Assembly: GCA_022843165.1 (NCBI GenBank)
Contig: JALHOD010000009.1
Coordinates: 1 to 64,000 of the forward strand
Reading direction: 5' to 3'
DNA length: 64,000 nt
Source of the DNA: Pseudorhodoplanes sp.
GTDB lineage: Bacteria; Pseudomonadota; Alphaproteobacteria; Rhizobiales; Xanthobacteraceae
The translations under genes and the position numbers were made by a program. The notes under the pieces were generated by a model. It saw only the letters and a list, made by a program, of their open reading frames with translations. It ran no database searches and had not been told where the DNA came from. Below are positions 9,158 to 17,954 of the stretch, piece by piece. Each line of letters opens with the position of its first letter. Positions within the stretch are counted from its first letter, which is position 1.

Positions 9158-11058
9158 GAATGCAGCCTTCTTTTCGGCAGATGGCGCGGCTGCGGCTCCG
9201 GGGCCTTTTCGTCGAACAGCTCGGCGAGTTTCTCGGTCATGGCGCCGCCAAGTTCCTCAGCATCGACGATCGTGACCGCACGCCGGTAATAGCGCGTCAC
9301 ATCATGTCCGATGCCGATCGCGATCAGTTCGACCGGCGAACGGGTCTCGATATCCTCGATCACATAGCGCAGATGACGCTCGAGATAGTTGCCGGCATTG
9401 ACCGACAACGTCGAATCGTCGACTGGCGCGCCGTCGGAGATCATCATCAGGATGCGGCGCTGCTCGCCGCGCGCCATCAGCCGGCGATAGGCCCAGCTCA
9501 GGGCTTCGCCGTCGATATTTTCCTTCAACAGGCCTTCGCGCATCATCAGGCCGAGATTCTTGCGCGCGCGCCGCCACGGCGCATCGGCGGATTTGTAGAT
9601 GATGTGCCGCAGGTCATTGAGGCGGCCGGGATTGGGCGGCTTGCCGGCGGCGAGCCAGGCTTCGCGCGACTGCCCGCCCTTCCAGGCGCGCGTGGTGAAG
9701 CCGAGAATCTCGACCTTGACCCCGCAGCGCTCCAGCGTGCGCGCCAGAATGTCGGCGCAGGTGGCTGCCACCGTGATCGGGCGGCCGCGCATGGAGCCGG
9801 AATTGTCCAGCAGCAGCGTCACCACCGTGTCGCGGAAATTGGTGTCCTTCTCGCGCTTGAACGACAGCGGATGCATCGGATCGACGATGATGCGCGAGAT
9901 GCGCGCCGGATCCAGCATGCCCTCTTCCAGATCGAATTCCCAGGCGCGGTTCTGCTGCGCCATCAGACGGCGCTGCAGCCGGTTGGCGAGCCGCGCCACC
10001 ACGCCTTGCAGATGCGAAAGCTGCTTGTCGAGATAGCCGCGCAGACGATCCAGTTCTTCCGGCTCGCACAGATCTTCGGCGGCGATTTCCTCGTCGAATT
10101 TGCCGGTGAAGGGACCATATTCCGGACCGCGATATTCCGGACCGCTGCCCGGTCGTGGACGCCAGGGCTCGGCCGGCGATTCGGAATCGCCCATGTCGCC
10201 GTCGTCCGTCATGTCGGTCGCCTGCGCGTCCATGGCTTCCGCGGAGGCATCCTGCGCGTCCTCGGCAGAGGATTCCGCCTCCTCGATGCTCATGCGCTGG
10301 CTGTCGTCGGATTCGGTGGCGTCGCCCTGCTCGCCCGAATCATCCTGCCGGCGCTCCTGCTCGTCGTTTTCCGAAGTCTCCTCGTCCTCGGAATCGCGGT
10401 TGCGGTCCTCGCCCATATCGAGCGAGTCGAGCAGATCGTGCACGGCATCCCCAAACCGCTGCTGGTCCTCGATCAAGCTGTCGAGCCGATCGAGCCCGCG
10501 TCCCGCCTTGTCTTCGAGAAGCGGACGCCACAGATCGACCAGCTTTTTCGCCGCTGGCGGCGGAGCGAGCCCGGTCAACCGCTCCCGCACCATCATCGCC
10601 AGCGCTTCCTCAATCGGCGCATCGGCGCGATCGGTGATGTCGTCGAATTTGCCGCGGTGGAATTTGTCGTCCAGCATGGCGGACAGGTTTTTCGCGACGC
10701 CGCTCATGCGCCGCGCGCCGATTGACTCCACGCGCGCCTGCTCGACCGCATCGAACACCGCACGCGCCTGCTGGCCGCCCGGAATGAGCTTGCGGTGCAC
10801 CGCCGGATCATGACAGGCAAGCTTGAGCGCAACCGCATCAGCATGTCCGCGCACAATGGCGGCTTCCTGCTTGTTCAGTTTGCGGGCCGGCTCCGGCAGC
10901 CGCACCTTGCCGCCGGCAAGGCCCGGCCGCTCGGCCGCGAAAGAAACTTCCAGATCCGGTTTTTTCGCAAGTGCGCGCAGGCATCCCGTCACCGCGCGCT
11001 TGAACGGCTCGTTGGGGGATTCCTTGGGCGACGTTTTGGGTCGGTAATTTGAGGACAT
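9154..11058 (-). CDS. cobT: Cobaltochelatase subunit CobT
   Basis: CobT works with CobS and CobN to insert cobalt into hydrogenobyrinate a,c-diamide in aerobic cobalamin synthesis. The ATG at 11058 gives 634 residues, the normal length; the frame stays open further upstream but without family similarity. The central region, about 210-300, is very acidic (Asp/Glu/Ser), as in other CobT and BchD proteins. The C-terminal half is a von Willebrand A domain with the MIDAS motif DNSGSMRG. It lies 10 bp downstream of the DUF502 gene in the same operon as cobS. CobN is not in the window. Confidence 0.96.
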   Translation of the reverse strand: MSSNYRPKTSPKESPNEPFKRAVTGCLRALAKKPDLEVSFAAERPGLAGGKVRLPEPARKLNKQEAAIVRGHADAVALKLACHDPAVHRKLIPGGQQARAVFDAVEQARVESIGARRMSGVAKNLSAMLDDKFHRGKFDDITDRADAPIEEALAMMVRERLTGLAPPPAAKKLVDLWRPLLEDKAGRGLDRLDSLIEDQQRFGDAVHDLLDSLDMGEDRNRDSEDEETSENDEQERRQDDSGEQGDATESDDSQRMSIEEAESSAEDAQDASAEAMDAQATDMTDDGDMGDSESPAEPWRPRPGSGPEYRGPEYGPFTGKFDEEIAAEDLCEPEELDRLRGYLDKQLSHLQGVVARLANRLQRRLMAQQNRAWEFDLEEGMLDPARISRIIVDPMHPLSFKREKDTNFRDTVVTLLLDNSGSMRGRPITVAATCADILARTLERCGVKVEILGFTTRAWKGGQSREAWLAAGKPPNPGRLNDLRHIIYKSADAPWRRARKNLGLMMREGLLKENIDGEALSWAYRRLMARGEQRRILMMISDGAPVDDSTLSVNAGNYLERHLRYVIEDIETRSPVELIAIGIGHDVTRYYRRAVTIVDAEELGGAMTEKLAELFDEKAPEPQPRHLPKRRLHS

Positions 11059-11068
11059 GAGCTTTTGT

Positions 11069-11740
11069 TTATCTGGGCGACAATCCGGGTTTCGTCGATT
11101 CCGCGCCCGCCAAAGGCTGCACCCGCAACGGTGAAGATACGCCCATGGACACGTAGATGCTAACCAAACCGTCGACGCCGATATCGGCCGGCCTGATCCA
11201 TTCGGCCGGGACATAGATCAGTCCACCGCCCACCGGCACCGGTGCGGAAGGAACGAGAATGGCGTGATATGGCTTTTCACCGACCATGATCGGCTCCGGC
11301 GTCGGCAGCAAGGCCAGCACCGCCGCCCCCTCAGGCCCGCCGAAAAAGCACCAGACCGGGCTCATGCTCTTGAGACCGTCCGTATCCTTCTGGTCCATGA
11401 TGGCGACGAAGCGCTTGGTCATGCTGTAGACATTGTTGACCAGGGGAATGCGCCGCATCAGCGAATCAATCAGTTCGGATAAGTGACTGCGCAGCCGGGA
11501 TTCGACCAGCAATCCGAGCACGTAAACGCCGATCAGAAAAATCACGAGGCCAATCATATACGCCACAAACTGGGAGGCGGAGAAGCCGAAGCCGATCGTC
11601 ACCAGCATGCTGCCGACGATGCTGTTGGGACCCACGTAGCCGATGATGAACTGGCCAAGCCAGGCAACCAGCGCAAATGTGATTGCCACTGGCAGCAGCA
11701 AAATGAGGCCGGACAGAAACGTGCGAAACAGATGAGTCAT
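11069..11740 (-). CDS. DUF502 family membrane protein
   Basis: The protein has 223 residues. Two strong membrane segments lie near the N-terminus (about 5-30, [20 protein letters not shown], and about 60-82, [19 protein letters not shown]), followed by a soluble region with [18 protein letters not shown] and [16 protein letters not shown], both typical of DUF502. The function is unknown. It sits between cobS and cobT on the same strand, which is a common neighbourhood in Rhizobiales, but I see no biochemical reason for it. Confidence 0.9.
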   Translation of the reverse strand: MTHLFRTFLSGLILLLPVAITFALVAWLGQFIIGYVGPNSIVGSMLVTIGFGFSASQFVAYMIGLVIFLIGVYVLGLLVESRLRSHLSELIDSLMRRIPLVNNVYSMTKRFVAIMDQKDTDGLKSMSPVWCFFGGPEGAAVLALLPTPEPIMVGEKPYHAILVPSAPVPVGGGLIYVPAEWIRPADIGVDGLVSIYVSMGVSSPLRVQPLAGAESTKPGLSPR

Positions 11741-11829
11741 GACAAATATATCGACCCTTACGGACGCGTGTCACATCAGCGGCGGCCCGTTGCTGAACAG
11801 ATCGGGTCTGCTCAACCAGCCCACAGCCA

Positions 11830-12828
11830 TCATGTCAGCGCGACATTCACTGCCGATTCCGGCAATTCCTGCCCGAAGCTGCGCTGATAGAATTCGGCGA
11901 CGATCGCGCGTTCGAGTTCGTCGCACTTGTTCAGGAAGGTGACGCGGAAGGCGAAGCCGATATCGCCGAAAATGTCGGAATTCTCCGCCCAGGTGATCAC
12001 CGTGCGCGGGCTCATGACGGTGGAAATATCGCCGTTCATGAAGGCGTTGCGGGTGAGATCGGCGACGCGCACCATCTTGTTGACGATGTCGCGCCCCTCC
12101 TCGGTCTGATAATGTTTCGCCTTCGACAGCACGATGTCGACTTCCTTGTCGTGCGGCAGATAGTTCAGCGTGGTCACGATCGACCAGCGGTCCATCTGGC
12201 CCTGGTTAATCTGCTGGGTGCCATGATAGAGGCCGGTCGTGTCGCCGAGGCCGACGGTGTTGGCGGTCGCAAACAGGCGGAAAGCGGGATGCGGACGAAT
12301 GACCTTGTTCTGATCGAGCAGGGTGAGACGGCCCGATACTTCCAGCACGCGCTGGATCACGAACATCACGTCCGGCCGGCCGGCGTCGTATTCGTCGAAG
12401 CAGAGCGCGATATTGTTCTGAAGCGCCCAAGGGAGGATGCCGTCCTTGAACTCCGTCACCTGCAGACCGTCCCGGATCACGATGGCGTCCTTACCAACCA
12501 GATCGACGCGGCTGATATGGCTGTCCAGATTGACGCGCACGCAGGGCCAGTTGAGCCGCGCGGCCACCTGCTCGATATGAGTGGATTTGCCAGTGCCGTG
12601 ATAGCCGGTGACCATCACACGGCGATTGCGGGCAAAACCCGCCAAAATCGCCAGCGTGGTCGGCCGGTCGAACAGGTAGTCCGGGTCGAGATCCGGCACG
12701 TGCATATCCGGCTCGGAATAGGCCGGCACTTCCAGATCGGAATCGATGCCAAACACCTGACGGACCGAGACTTTCATGTCCGGCAGGCCGCCAGGGCCTT
12801 GGGCGACCTCTTGAATTGCAGTCGTCAT
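11830..12828 (-). CDS. cobS: Cobaltochelatase subunit CobS (AAA+ ATPase)
   Basis: CobS is the MoxR/AAA+ ATPase that forms the ring complex with CobT and drives cobalt insertion with CobN. It has 332 residues. The N-terminal part ([25 protein letters not shown]) is the CobS-specific segment. Walker A is GYHGTGKST near 74-82, Walker B is ALCFDEYD near 140, and sensor 1 is LFATANT near 188. It is the first gene of cobS-DUF502-cobT-phytase-like. The 225 bp upstream have no recognisable cobalamin riboswitch. Confidence 0.97.
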   Translation of the reverse strand: MTTAIQEVAQGPGGLPDMKVSVRQVFGIDSDLEVPAYSEPDMHVPDLDPDYLFDRPTTLAILAGFARNRRVMVTGYHGTGKSTHIEQVAARLNWPCVRVNLDSHISRVDLVGKDAIVIRDGLQVTEFKDGILPWALQNNIALCFDEYDAGRPDVMFVIQRVLEVSGRLTLLDQNKVIRPHPAFRLFATANTVGLGDTTGLYHGTQQINQGQMDRWSIVTTLNYLPHDKEVDIVLSKAKHYQTEEGRDIVNKMVRVADLTRNAFMNGDISTVMSPRTVITWAENSDIFGDIGFAFRVTFLNKCDELERAIVAEFYQRSFGQELPESAVNVALT

Positions 12829-13053
12829 TGGAACTCCGTGGCCCCGGCACGTCCTGGGGCTGAAAACGCCGATAAAGGGTGCAAATCGGATATCGGACGC
12901 AACCTAGCAGAAAGCGCAGGACGGAATAAACCCGGCCTTGTCCGGAACATGTCCAGAAACATCAGCTAGATAGGAACGATGAGCCCCGTCCGGAAGGCAG
13001 GGCAGGTCTGCTGGCGGCCAAGCAGCCGAAAAAAGGGCGCCGGGATAGCTTCC

Positions 13054-13257
13054 CTAATGCCGCACGTTCGCCAGAAGAAGGCTGCGGGTCTGGGCCAGCA
13101 ACTTGTAGGAACGCACTACATGGGCGTTGCCCGCCCGGACATTGCGATGGGTACGGCGGACCAGATGCTGGCCTTCCTCGACCAGCTCGTGCGCGTGTTT
13201 CAGCCGTTCATAGAACGACATCACCGCTTTTTCTGTGCTCGCCTGGGCCATGACCAT
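13054..13257 (-). CDS. Small hypothetical protein
   Basis: The protein has 67 residues and I do not recognise it with certainty. It is basic and helical (SFYERLKHAHELVEEGQHLVRRTHRNV), without membrane segments. The ATG at 13257 has a good upstream CAGGGAG, and a second ATG lies two codons in. It stands alone upstream of cobS on the same strand. The base composition fits its neighbours and the predicted helix is well formed, which favours a real gene. Confidence 0.6.
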   Translation of the reverse strand: MVMAQASTEKAVMSFYERLKHAHELVEEGQHLVRRTHRNVRAGNAHVVRSYKLLAQTRSLLLANVRH

Positions 13258-13462
13258 GCTCCCTGTCCGAAAGCAACGCGCGCCAGATTAAAAGGTTCGA
13301 TAATTTTAGGCTTCGCAGCGCAACACGGCGAATCGATTCCGACAGCGTTCGACAGTTTTCACCAGCAAAGCGAAACCAAAATGCCTGCGTGACACCGAAG
13401 CGTGCGGATAGGTAATACGCCGTCCGCCGGCATGGAGACCTGCCCCCGACGCAGGATCGCCA

Positions 13463-13711
13463 TCAACGCTGCGGCTGCGGCTTCCGTCGCTTCAGCCATG
13501 GCCGGGCAGTCGTGTCGGAGGCCGGCTTCGATGACACCGCCTCCTGCGTCTTCGCCGCCGGCTTCTGCTTCTTCTTCCACGAAAAATTCTTCATCACCTG
13601 CGCGGAGGCAGAACCTGCATCCGCGCAGCACAATGCACTCCCCACCAGGAGCGCCAGTATCAAGCGCAATCCCGGTACCCGGCTTGGTGATTCTCTGGTG
13701 GAAACCGTCAC
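13463..13711 (-). CDS. Small exported basic protein (second of a coupled pair)
   Basis: From the GTG at 13711 the protein has 82 residues. A signal peptide is clear (LRLILALLVGSALCCADAG, cleavage near ASAQ). The mature part of about 45 residues is Lys/Arg-rich and low in complexity (FSWKKKQKPAAKTQE... PWLKRRKPQPQR). The GTG overlaps the stop of the upstream exported protein by 4 bp (GTGA) with GGAAAGG just ahead, so translation is coupled. The function is unknown; the positive charge could suit binding to an acidic polymer or partner. Confidence 0.6.
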   Translation of the reverse strand: MTVSTRESPSRVPGLRLILALLVGSALCCADAGSASAQVMKNFSWKKKQKPAAKTQEAVSSKPASDTTARPWLKRRKPQPQR

Positions 13712-13992
13712 TTGCCTTTCCAACCGGCCTCACGGCCGCAAGCCGCCTCGGCGCGCGGATTGGCCTTTTCCCATTGGGTGATGGAGCGGGTCTCGCTGGA
13801 GGACATCTTGTTGTTCATGCAGGTGCAATAGGCCAGCACCACCGGCGCAGTCTGGCCTTCGTCCTTGTTATCCTTGACGCATTCGGTGATCCATTTCACG
13901 TCGTCGGATGTCTGCTGCGCGAGCACCGGGCGCGACGACGAGACCGAGACAAACGCAGCCGCCACAATGGCCAAGGTCAGAATAGATTTCAT
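13708..13992 (-). CDS. Small exported cysteine-containing protein
   Basis: The protein has 94 residues with a signal peptide (ILTLAIVAAAFVSVSSS, cleavage near VLAQ). The mature part has four cysteines (ITECVKD, LAYCTCMNNKM, AACGRE), suggesting two disulfides or metal binding. Small periplasmic proteins with a YCTCMNNKM-like stretch occur in related bacteria, but I know no function. The ATG at 13992 is preceded by GAGGGAG. A tandem 22-bp repeat lies 92-135 bp upstream, directly after the AraC gene, so regulation by that AraC protein is a reasonable inference. Confidence 0.75.
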   Translation of the reverse strand: MKSILTLAIVAAAFVSVSSSRPVLAQQTSDDVKWITECVKDNKDEGQTAPVVLAYCTCMNNKMSSSETRSITQWEKANPRAEAACGREAGWKGK

Positions 13993-14083
13993 GTCAAATC
14001 TCCCTCAACGTAAAACGCGGCCGGAATGAAATCCCGACCGTCGAAAATCCGGGCGCAGTCTGCCAAACTTGATCCAGACTGTC

Positions 14084-14127
14084 GTCCCAATGCGCGCAAA
14101 GCTGAGTCCCAGAGCGCGCAAAATTGA
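14084..14127. promoter_or_regulatory. Tandem 22-bp direct repeat, candidate AraC-family operator
   Basis: Two head-to-tail copies of GTCCCAnnGCGCGCAAA lie at 14084-14105 and 14106-14127 with an exact 22-bp period and 4 mismatches in 22. Two direct repeats two helical turns apart is the usual layout of AraC/XylS operators. The site is between the 3' end of the AraC-type gene (14176) and the small exported protein gene (start 13992). Confidence 0.6.
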
Positions 14128-14175
14128 TGCGTTATTAATCAAATGCCATTCCGCCTGCGGATTTGCTGCCTGCGG

Positions 14176-15129
14176 TCATTTCGCCAACCCGCGGAAATAG
14201 GCCGGGGAGATGCCGAAAGCCGCGCGGAAGCTGCGATAGAAGGTGGAAAGGCTGTCAAAGCCGCTCGCATAGGCGATGTCGGCAACAGGGCGCTTGGGCG
14301 CCTGCGCCAGCAGCAGCCGCGCGCGCTCCAGCCGGCGCGACAACACATAGCGCGTGTAGGTGACGCCTGAGGGCTCAAACAGCAAGTGAAGCTGTCGCAC
14401 GGAAATGCCGAGCACACCGGCGACAAAGGCCGGCGACAGGTCGGACCGGTGAATGTTGCTTTCGATGAATTGCCGCGCGTTCTGCAACAGACCGGCGCGG
14501 ATCGCATCGCGATTGCGCTGTTCGCGCGGCTCGGCCATGCCACGCGCCACGATGGCGAGTTGCGCCAGCGTCTGCACGGCAGCTTCCGCTCCGGCGCCGG
14601 AGAGATACGGCGCCTGCTCGACAAAGGATCCGAAATAGCTCGCAAACAATGACGTCAGGCCCGGTTCAACCGTCAGGGGACGCGCGAACAAATCCTGCTC
14701 GTGCTCAATCAGCGCCTTGCAGCGCACGAAGGGAATTTTCACAAGCCGCAGATGGAATCCGGCATCGGTCGTCGGCCTGGTGGCGTAGGGCTGATCGGAA
14801 TGGCTGATTGCCAGCGACCCCGCCGACACCACGAATTCCGCGCCGCCCGCATCGAACCAGCCACCGCCATCGAGTTGCTGGTAGATGCACAGGGCGTCGC
14901 CCGGCGAATTGTCGATATCCGCCTCCGTGCGCCATACGTTGTAGGATGAGGCATGCATCTCGACCAAGGCTGCGCCGCCAACCGCCATGGCCGAAAAACT
15001 GCCGTTGAATTGGCCGCGTTGATCTCTGTCGAGTTCGATAGTGACGCCGAAGATGTTCTTGGCCCGCACTTCGCGCCAATGCGCAAAGCGTTCGTGCTGC
15101 GGAAGGTCGTGCGTCGAAAAACTCGGCAT
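14176..15129 (-). CDS. AraC family transcriptional regulator
   Basis: The protein has 317 residues from the ATG at 15129. The N-terminal half is a cupin-like AraC_binding_2 ligand domain (ALCIYQQLDGGGWFDAGG, SHSDQPYA). The C-terminal 100 residues hold two helix-turn-helix motifs (FVAGVLGISVRQLHLLFEPSG and VADIAYASGFDSLSTFYRSF). The ligand is unknown. It lies 99 bp downstream of the J-domain gene on the same strand. Its only nearby plausible target is the pair of exported proteins immediately downstream, which carries the tandem repeat. Confidence 0.93.
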   Translation of the reverse strand: MPSFSTHDLPQHERFAHWREVRAKNIFGVTIELDRDQRGQFNGSFSAMAVGGAALVEMHASSYNVWRTEADIDNSPGDALCIYQQLDGGGWFDAGGAEFVVSAGSLAISHSDQPYATRPTTDAGFHLRLVKIPFVRCKALIEHEQDLFARPLTVEPGLTSLFASYFGSFVEQAPYLSGAGAEAAVQTLAQLAIVARGMAEPREQRNRDAIRAGLLQNARQFIESNIHRSDLSPAFVAGVLGISVRQLHLLFEPSGVTYTRYVLSRRLERARLLLAQAPKRPVADIAYASGFDSLSTFYRSFRAAFGISPAYFRGLAK

Positions 15130-15228
15130 ATCCGCTAACCTGGCCGCGCCGCAATTGACGCCGCGGTCAGGGGGCGACCGCGCGATCTTTCTATACGCCG
15201 CCGCAGATCGCGGCAATTGCAGTATTCG

Positions 15229-15843
15229 CTAACAAAAGCCGACGGACTTAAGATAGTTATAAGATTGGATGATCTCGATCAGCCGGTCCTCGGTCGAGCG
15301 GTCGCCGCCATTGGCGTCCGGGTGATGACGCTTCACCAGGTCGTGGAATTTGGCCTTGATCTCGGTGCGCGAGGCGGACACCTCCAGGCCGAGCGTCTCG
15401 AAGGCCTTGCGCTCGGCGTTGCGGATCGAACGCGTTTCCTTCTTCGCCTGCGACACTCGCTCGCTGGGACCATTGCCGCCCAGTTCGCGGAACAGAACGA
15501 AGGGATCCTCGGCGCCTTCGGCATAGAACTGTCCGGGATCGGCGCTCTTGCCGGTTCCCATCTTCCAGGTCGGACGATGGCCGGTCAGCGCATCCTTCTG
15601 ATACCTGAGAACGGCCTCGTCGCTCATGCCCGAGAAGTAATTGTAGGACTGGTTGTATTCGCGCACATGATCGAGGCAATAGCGCCATTTCTCGTTTTCG
15701 CGCCCACGGCCTTTGGGAGCGAGATGCTGGCCGGGCTTCTCGCATCCCGGCCATTCGCAAACATGGGTCGTCCCCTTGCGGACGCGGCGGTCCGCGCCCG
15801 GCTTGACCCGGATACGATCGAAATAGGGTGAATCGAATTTCAT
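15229..15843 (-). CDS. J-domain (DnaJ-class) protein
   Basis: The protein has 204 residues. The J domain is at the C-terminus (about 140-204) and has the HPD signature in KRHHPDANGG, needed to stimulate a DnaK ATPase. The N-terminal 100 residues include CEWPGCEKPGQHLAP...WRYCLDH, a Cys/His set that may bind zinc. This form, with an N-terminal Cys region and a C-terminal J domain, is common in Rhizobiales and is not DnaJ itself. It is divergent from bolA across 133 bp. Confidence 0.92.
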   Translation of the reverse strand: MKFDSPYFDRIRVKPGADRRVRKGTTHVCEWPGCEKPGQHLAPKGRGRENEKWRYCLDHVREYNQSYNYFSGMSDEAVLRYQKDALTGHRPTWKMGTGKSADPGQFYAEGAEDPFVLFRELGGNGPSERVSQAKKETRSIRNAERKAFETLGLEVSASRTEIKAKFHDLVKRHHPDANGGDRSTEDRLIEIIQSYNYLKSVGFC

Positions 15844-15851
15844 GACCGGTA

Positions 15852-15881
15852 ATTATGCGGAGTTTTGCGCCGCACCTTCAA
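15852..15881 (-). promoter_or_regulatory. Candidate promoter for the J-domain gene
   Basis: On the minus strand: TTGAAG (15876-15881), 18-bp spacer, CATAAT (15852-15857). The predicted transcription start falls within a few bases of the ATG at 15843, so the mRNA could be nearly leaderless. Confidence 0.35.
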
Positions 15882-15976
15882 GACTTGACAATGAGAGTTC
15901 CAGCGCAGGCGCAAGATGAACCGGCCAGGATCGCGGGCATTGACCCTCAGGGCCAGCTCCCGCTAAGCGAGCAAGC

Positions 15977-16252
15977 ATGCAAACCAAAGACGTCATCATC
16001 GAGAAACTGACCGCCGCTTTTGCGCCGGAAAGCCTGAACGTTCTGGATGAATCCGATCAGCACAAAGGCCATTCAGGGCATCGGCCGGGCGGGCAAACCC
16101 ATTTCAGGGTCTATATCGTGGCAAATGCCTTTGCCGGCAAGACCCGAATCGCCCGCCATCGCATGATCAATGAGGCACTGGAGGCTGAGATCAAAGGCGG
16201 GGTCCATGCGCTCGCGATCCACGCCACCGCGCCCGGTGAAGGCTCCGCCTGA
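15977..16252 (+). CDS. bolA: BolA family protein
   Basis: The protein has 91 residues. BolA proteins pair with monothiol glutaredoxins in iron-sulfur handling and some bind DNA. The sequence shows the family pattern: LNVLDESDQHKGH, then THFRVYIVANAF, RIARHRMINEAL and the C-terminal GGVHALAIHA. The histidine in HFRV is the conserved cluster-ligand position. A strong hairpin follows the stop, so it is a single-gene unit. Confidence 0.93.
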   Translation: MQTKDVIIEKLTAAFAPESLNVLDESDQHKGHSGHRPGGQTHFRVYIVANAFAGKTRIARHRMINEALEAEIKGGVHALAIHATAPGEGSA

Positions 16253-16256
16253 AAAG

Positions 16257-16289
16257 AGAGAGGCGCCCGCATGTGGTCGGGCGCCTCTC
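16257..16289 (+). terminator. Hairpin terminator after bolA
   Basis: A 12-bp perfect stem (GAGAGGCGCCCG against CGGGCGCCTCTC, loop of about 8 nt) begins 5 bp after the bolA stop. The long T-run is missing, so termination could be weak or bidirectional; an A-rich stretch lies just before it. Confidence 0.65.
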
Positions 16290-16728
16290 GACCATAACGG
16301 CCCATCGGGTGACGGGCGTGGCCGTCATGGTCCCTTGCCGCACGGTCTGAGATAGCCACGTTCCCCGTCTGCCTCCCAAACCGCCCGACTGGTTCTGCAA
16401 ACCGGCGTTCCGTCCGGTGTCTCGCCCTCCTTGGGTTGCACGCAAAAGAAGCTGCTGCTCAGGTCCGTGACGGCAGCACGCATAGCGTCCACCGCAAACC
16501 CGACATGACGATCGCTAAGACCGGAAAGATGGTTGCGAAATCTACAACTTCGCGGCGCGCTTCTGCGCAAACAGTCTTTCCGAATTCGAGCCAGGACCGC
16601 TCACGCTGGCAGATTGATCGATCCAGGTTGTCGATAAATGAAGGAAAAAATCGAAGTGCTGGATGGAAAATCCATGCCGATTGGTCAGCACTTTTTCTGT
16701 GACATCGATTTTATTAATATAATCGATC
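16290..16728. other. Stretch between bolA and the LysR gene
   Basis: About 440 bp with no confident gene. One short minus-strand frame (16325-16483) is listed separately with low confidence. The segment 16500-16730 is AT-richer than its surroundings and holds no recognisable protein or RNA. Confidence 0.4.
16325..16483 (-). CDS. Possible small protein, unrecognised
   Basis: The frame of 52 residues from the ATG at 16483 includes FFCVQPKEGETPDGTPVCR and ends RGYLRPCGKGP. The composition looks protein-like (three cysteines, Gly/Pro turns), but there is no clear ribosome-binding site and the start could be elsewhere. It may be spurious. Confidence 0.25.
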   Translation of the reverse strand: MRAAVTDLSSSFFCVQPKEGETPDGTPVCRTSRAVWEADGERGYLRPCGKGP

Positions 16729-17670
16729 TTACGCCGCGCCCTTTCTCGACTTTCGCTGATGCGCGTCATCGCGCTCCGGGATCAAACGGCCGGCGACGGC
16801 ACGATTGGGATTCAGCACATTGTCGAGACCTTCGATGACGGGCGCCATACGCTTCGCATCGAGCCCCTCACGCAAATACAGGCCGCCAGTTACTTCCGGC
16901 AATTGCGGAAGATAGTGTTCTCGCGCGACCTTGAGATCCGGAGGAACCACCCGCTCCGGAAAAATGAAAAAACCCAGTCCCGAGCGGAGCGCCGCCAATT
17001 GCGCAGCCATATCCGATGCCACAAACGCCACGGTGAATTGTAACCCGAAACTTTCCAGCGCGTCGATCGCAGTCTGATCCGACACCGCCTGCGGCCAGCT
17101 CAAGATCGGTATCGGCGATCCCGGGCTCAGCAGAAAATCCCGCGAACAGGCCCAAACCAGCGTCTCGGTCCATTTCGAGAGCGGCTGCGCATGCGGCGGC
17201 ACGGCCGAAACTATGAACGCGAGATCAAGATAGCCGCTGTTCAGACTCTTCACCAGATCGCCGGATGGTTCACAGCAAAATTGAATTCGATCGGTCTGGC
17301 CGACTTTTTCGCAGGACTTGACGATATCGAACAGCATGCGCTCGACAAACACATTTGGAATGCCGACACGAAAATGGCGTGCATGCGGCTTCGCGCCCGA
17401 CAGCGACATGATCTGATCGTTCATTGCCAGAATGCGCCTGGCATACTTGCTGATGATCTCGCCCTTTTCCGTCAGAACAAGACCCAGTCCGTTTCTGGAA
17501 AAGACCTCGCCGCCGACAAGCTGCTGAAGCCGCTTGACCTGGGCGCTGATGGCCGGCTGCGTCAGTTGCAGATGAGAGGCCGCCTTGGTGAAGCTTCCAA
17601 GTTCCTGAATCGCGACAAAGGACCGCAACAATTCAATCGGAATGTTGATCTTGTCATGCCTGCGATGCAT
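16729..17670 (-). CDS. LysR family transcriptional regulator
   Basis: The protein has 313 residues. The N-terminal winged helix-turn-helix spans about 12-70 (LLRSFVAIQELGSFTKAASHL... TQPAISAQVKRLQ), followed by a periplasmic-binding-like effector domain. The C-terminus is basic (DDAHQRKSRKGAA). LysR regulators often control a divergent neighbour, but the 284 bp upstream (17671-17954) lead only into the 3' end of the CNNM gene, so the target cannot be named. The surrounding DNA is slightly AT-richer than average. Confidence 0.94.
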   Translation of the reverse strand: MHRRHDKINIPIELLRSFVAIQELGSFTKAASHLQLTQPAISAQVKRLQQLVGGEVFSRNGLGLVLTEKGEIISKYARRILAMNDQIMSLSGAKPHARHFRVGIPNVFVERMLFDIVKSCEKVGQTDRIQFCCEPSGDLVKSLNSGYLDLAFIVSAVPPHAQPLSKWTETLVWACSRDFLLSPGSPIPILSWPQAVSDQTAIDALESFGLQFTVAFVASDMAAQLAALRSGLGFFIFPERVVPPDLKVAREHYLPQLPEVTGGLYLREGLDAKRMAPVIEGLDNVLNPNRAVAGRLIPERDDAHQRKSRKGAA

Positions 17671-17954
17671 CGGCCTTGGCCTCCAAGACAGTCCGATCAG
17701 ACGGGACGCATAACGCCGAACCGCACAACCAGCGGGTGCATAATTTCGCCCTTTCGAATCCCCCCGCGCAAATTATTCGGTAAGTCCGGCAGTCACATAT
17801 CCGTGATTTTCTTCTTTCTTTTGGCATACAAGGATTTCTGGGAGGCGCGCGCTTTTGTATGGCGCACAACGACAAATAGGTCGTGTCTTTAATCAGGATA
17901 ATCAGGGGGCAGGAACCGAACGTCCGGTTCCAGCCAGTGATTCGGATGCGACGT

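Noticed and set aside
12945-12965. GAAC-N7-GAAA, LexA-like, and TGTCC-type tandem repeat upstream of cobS
   Set aside because: One mismatch to the alphaproteobacterial LexA box and no SOS gene adjacent; the short repeat could be chance.
12829-13053. Possible cobalamin riboswitch upstream of cobS
   Set aside because: No B12-box-like sequence or the expected multi-stem layout is visible.
13402-14013. 203-codon plus-strand frame over the two exported-protein genes
   Set aside because: The minus-strand genes have signal peptides, binding sites and coupled stops; the plus frame has none.
15885-15890. TTGACA upstream of bolA
   Set aside because: Perfect -35 hexamer but no acceptable -10 at 16-18 bp, so I do not call a promoter.
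16542-16769. 75-codon minus-strand frame overlapping the LysR 3' end
   Set aside because: Overlaps a confident gene, has no start signal or family pattern.
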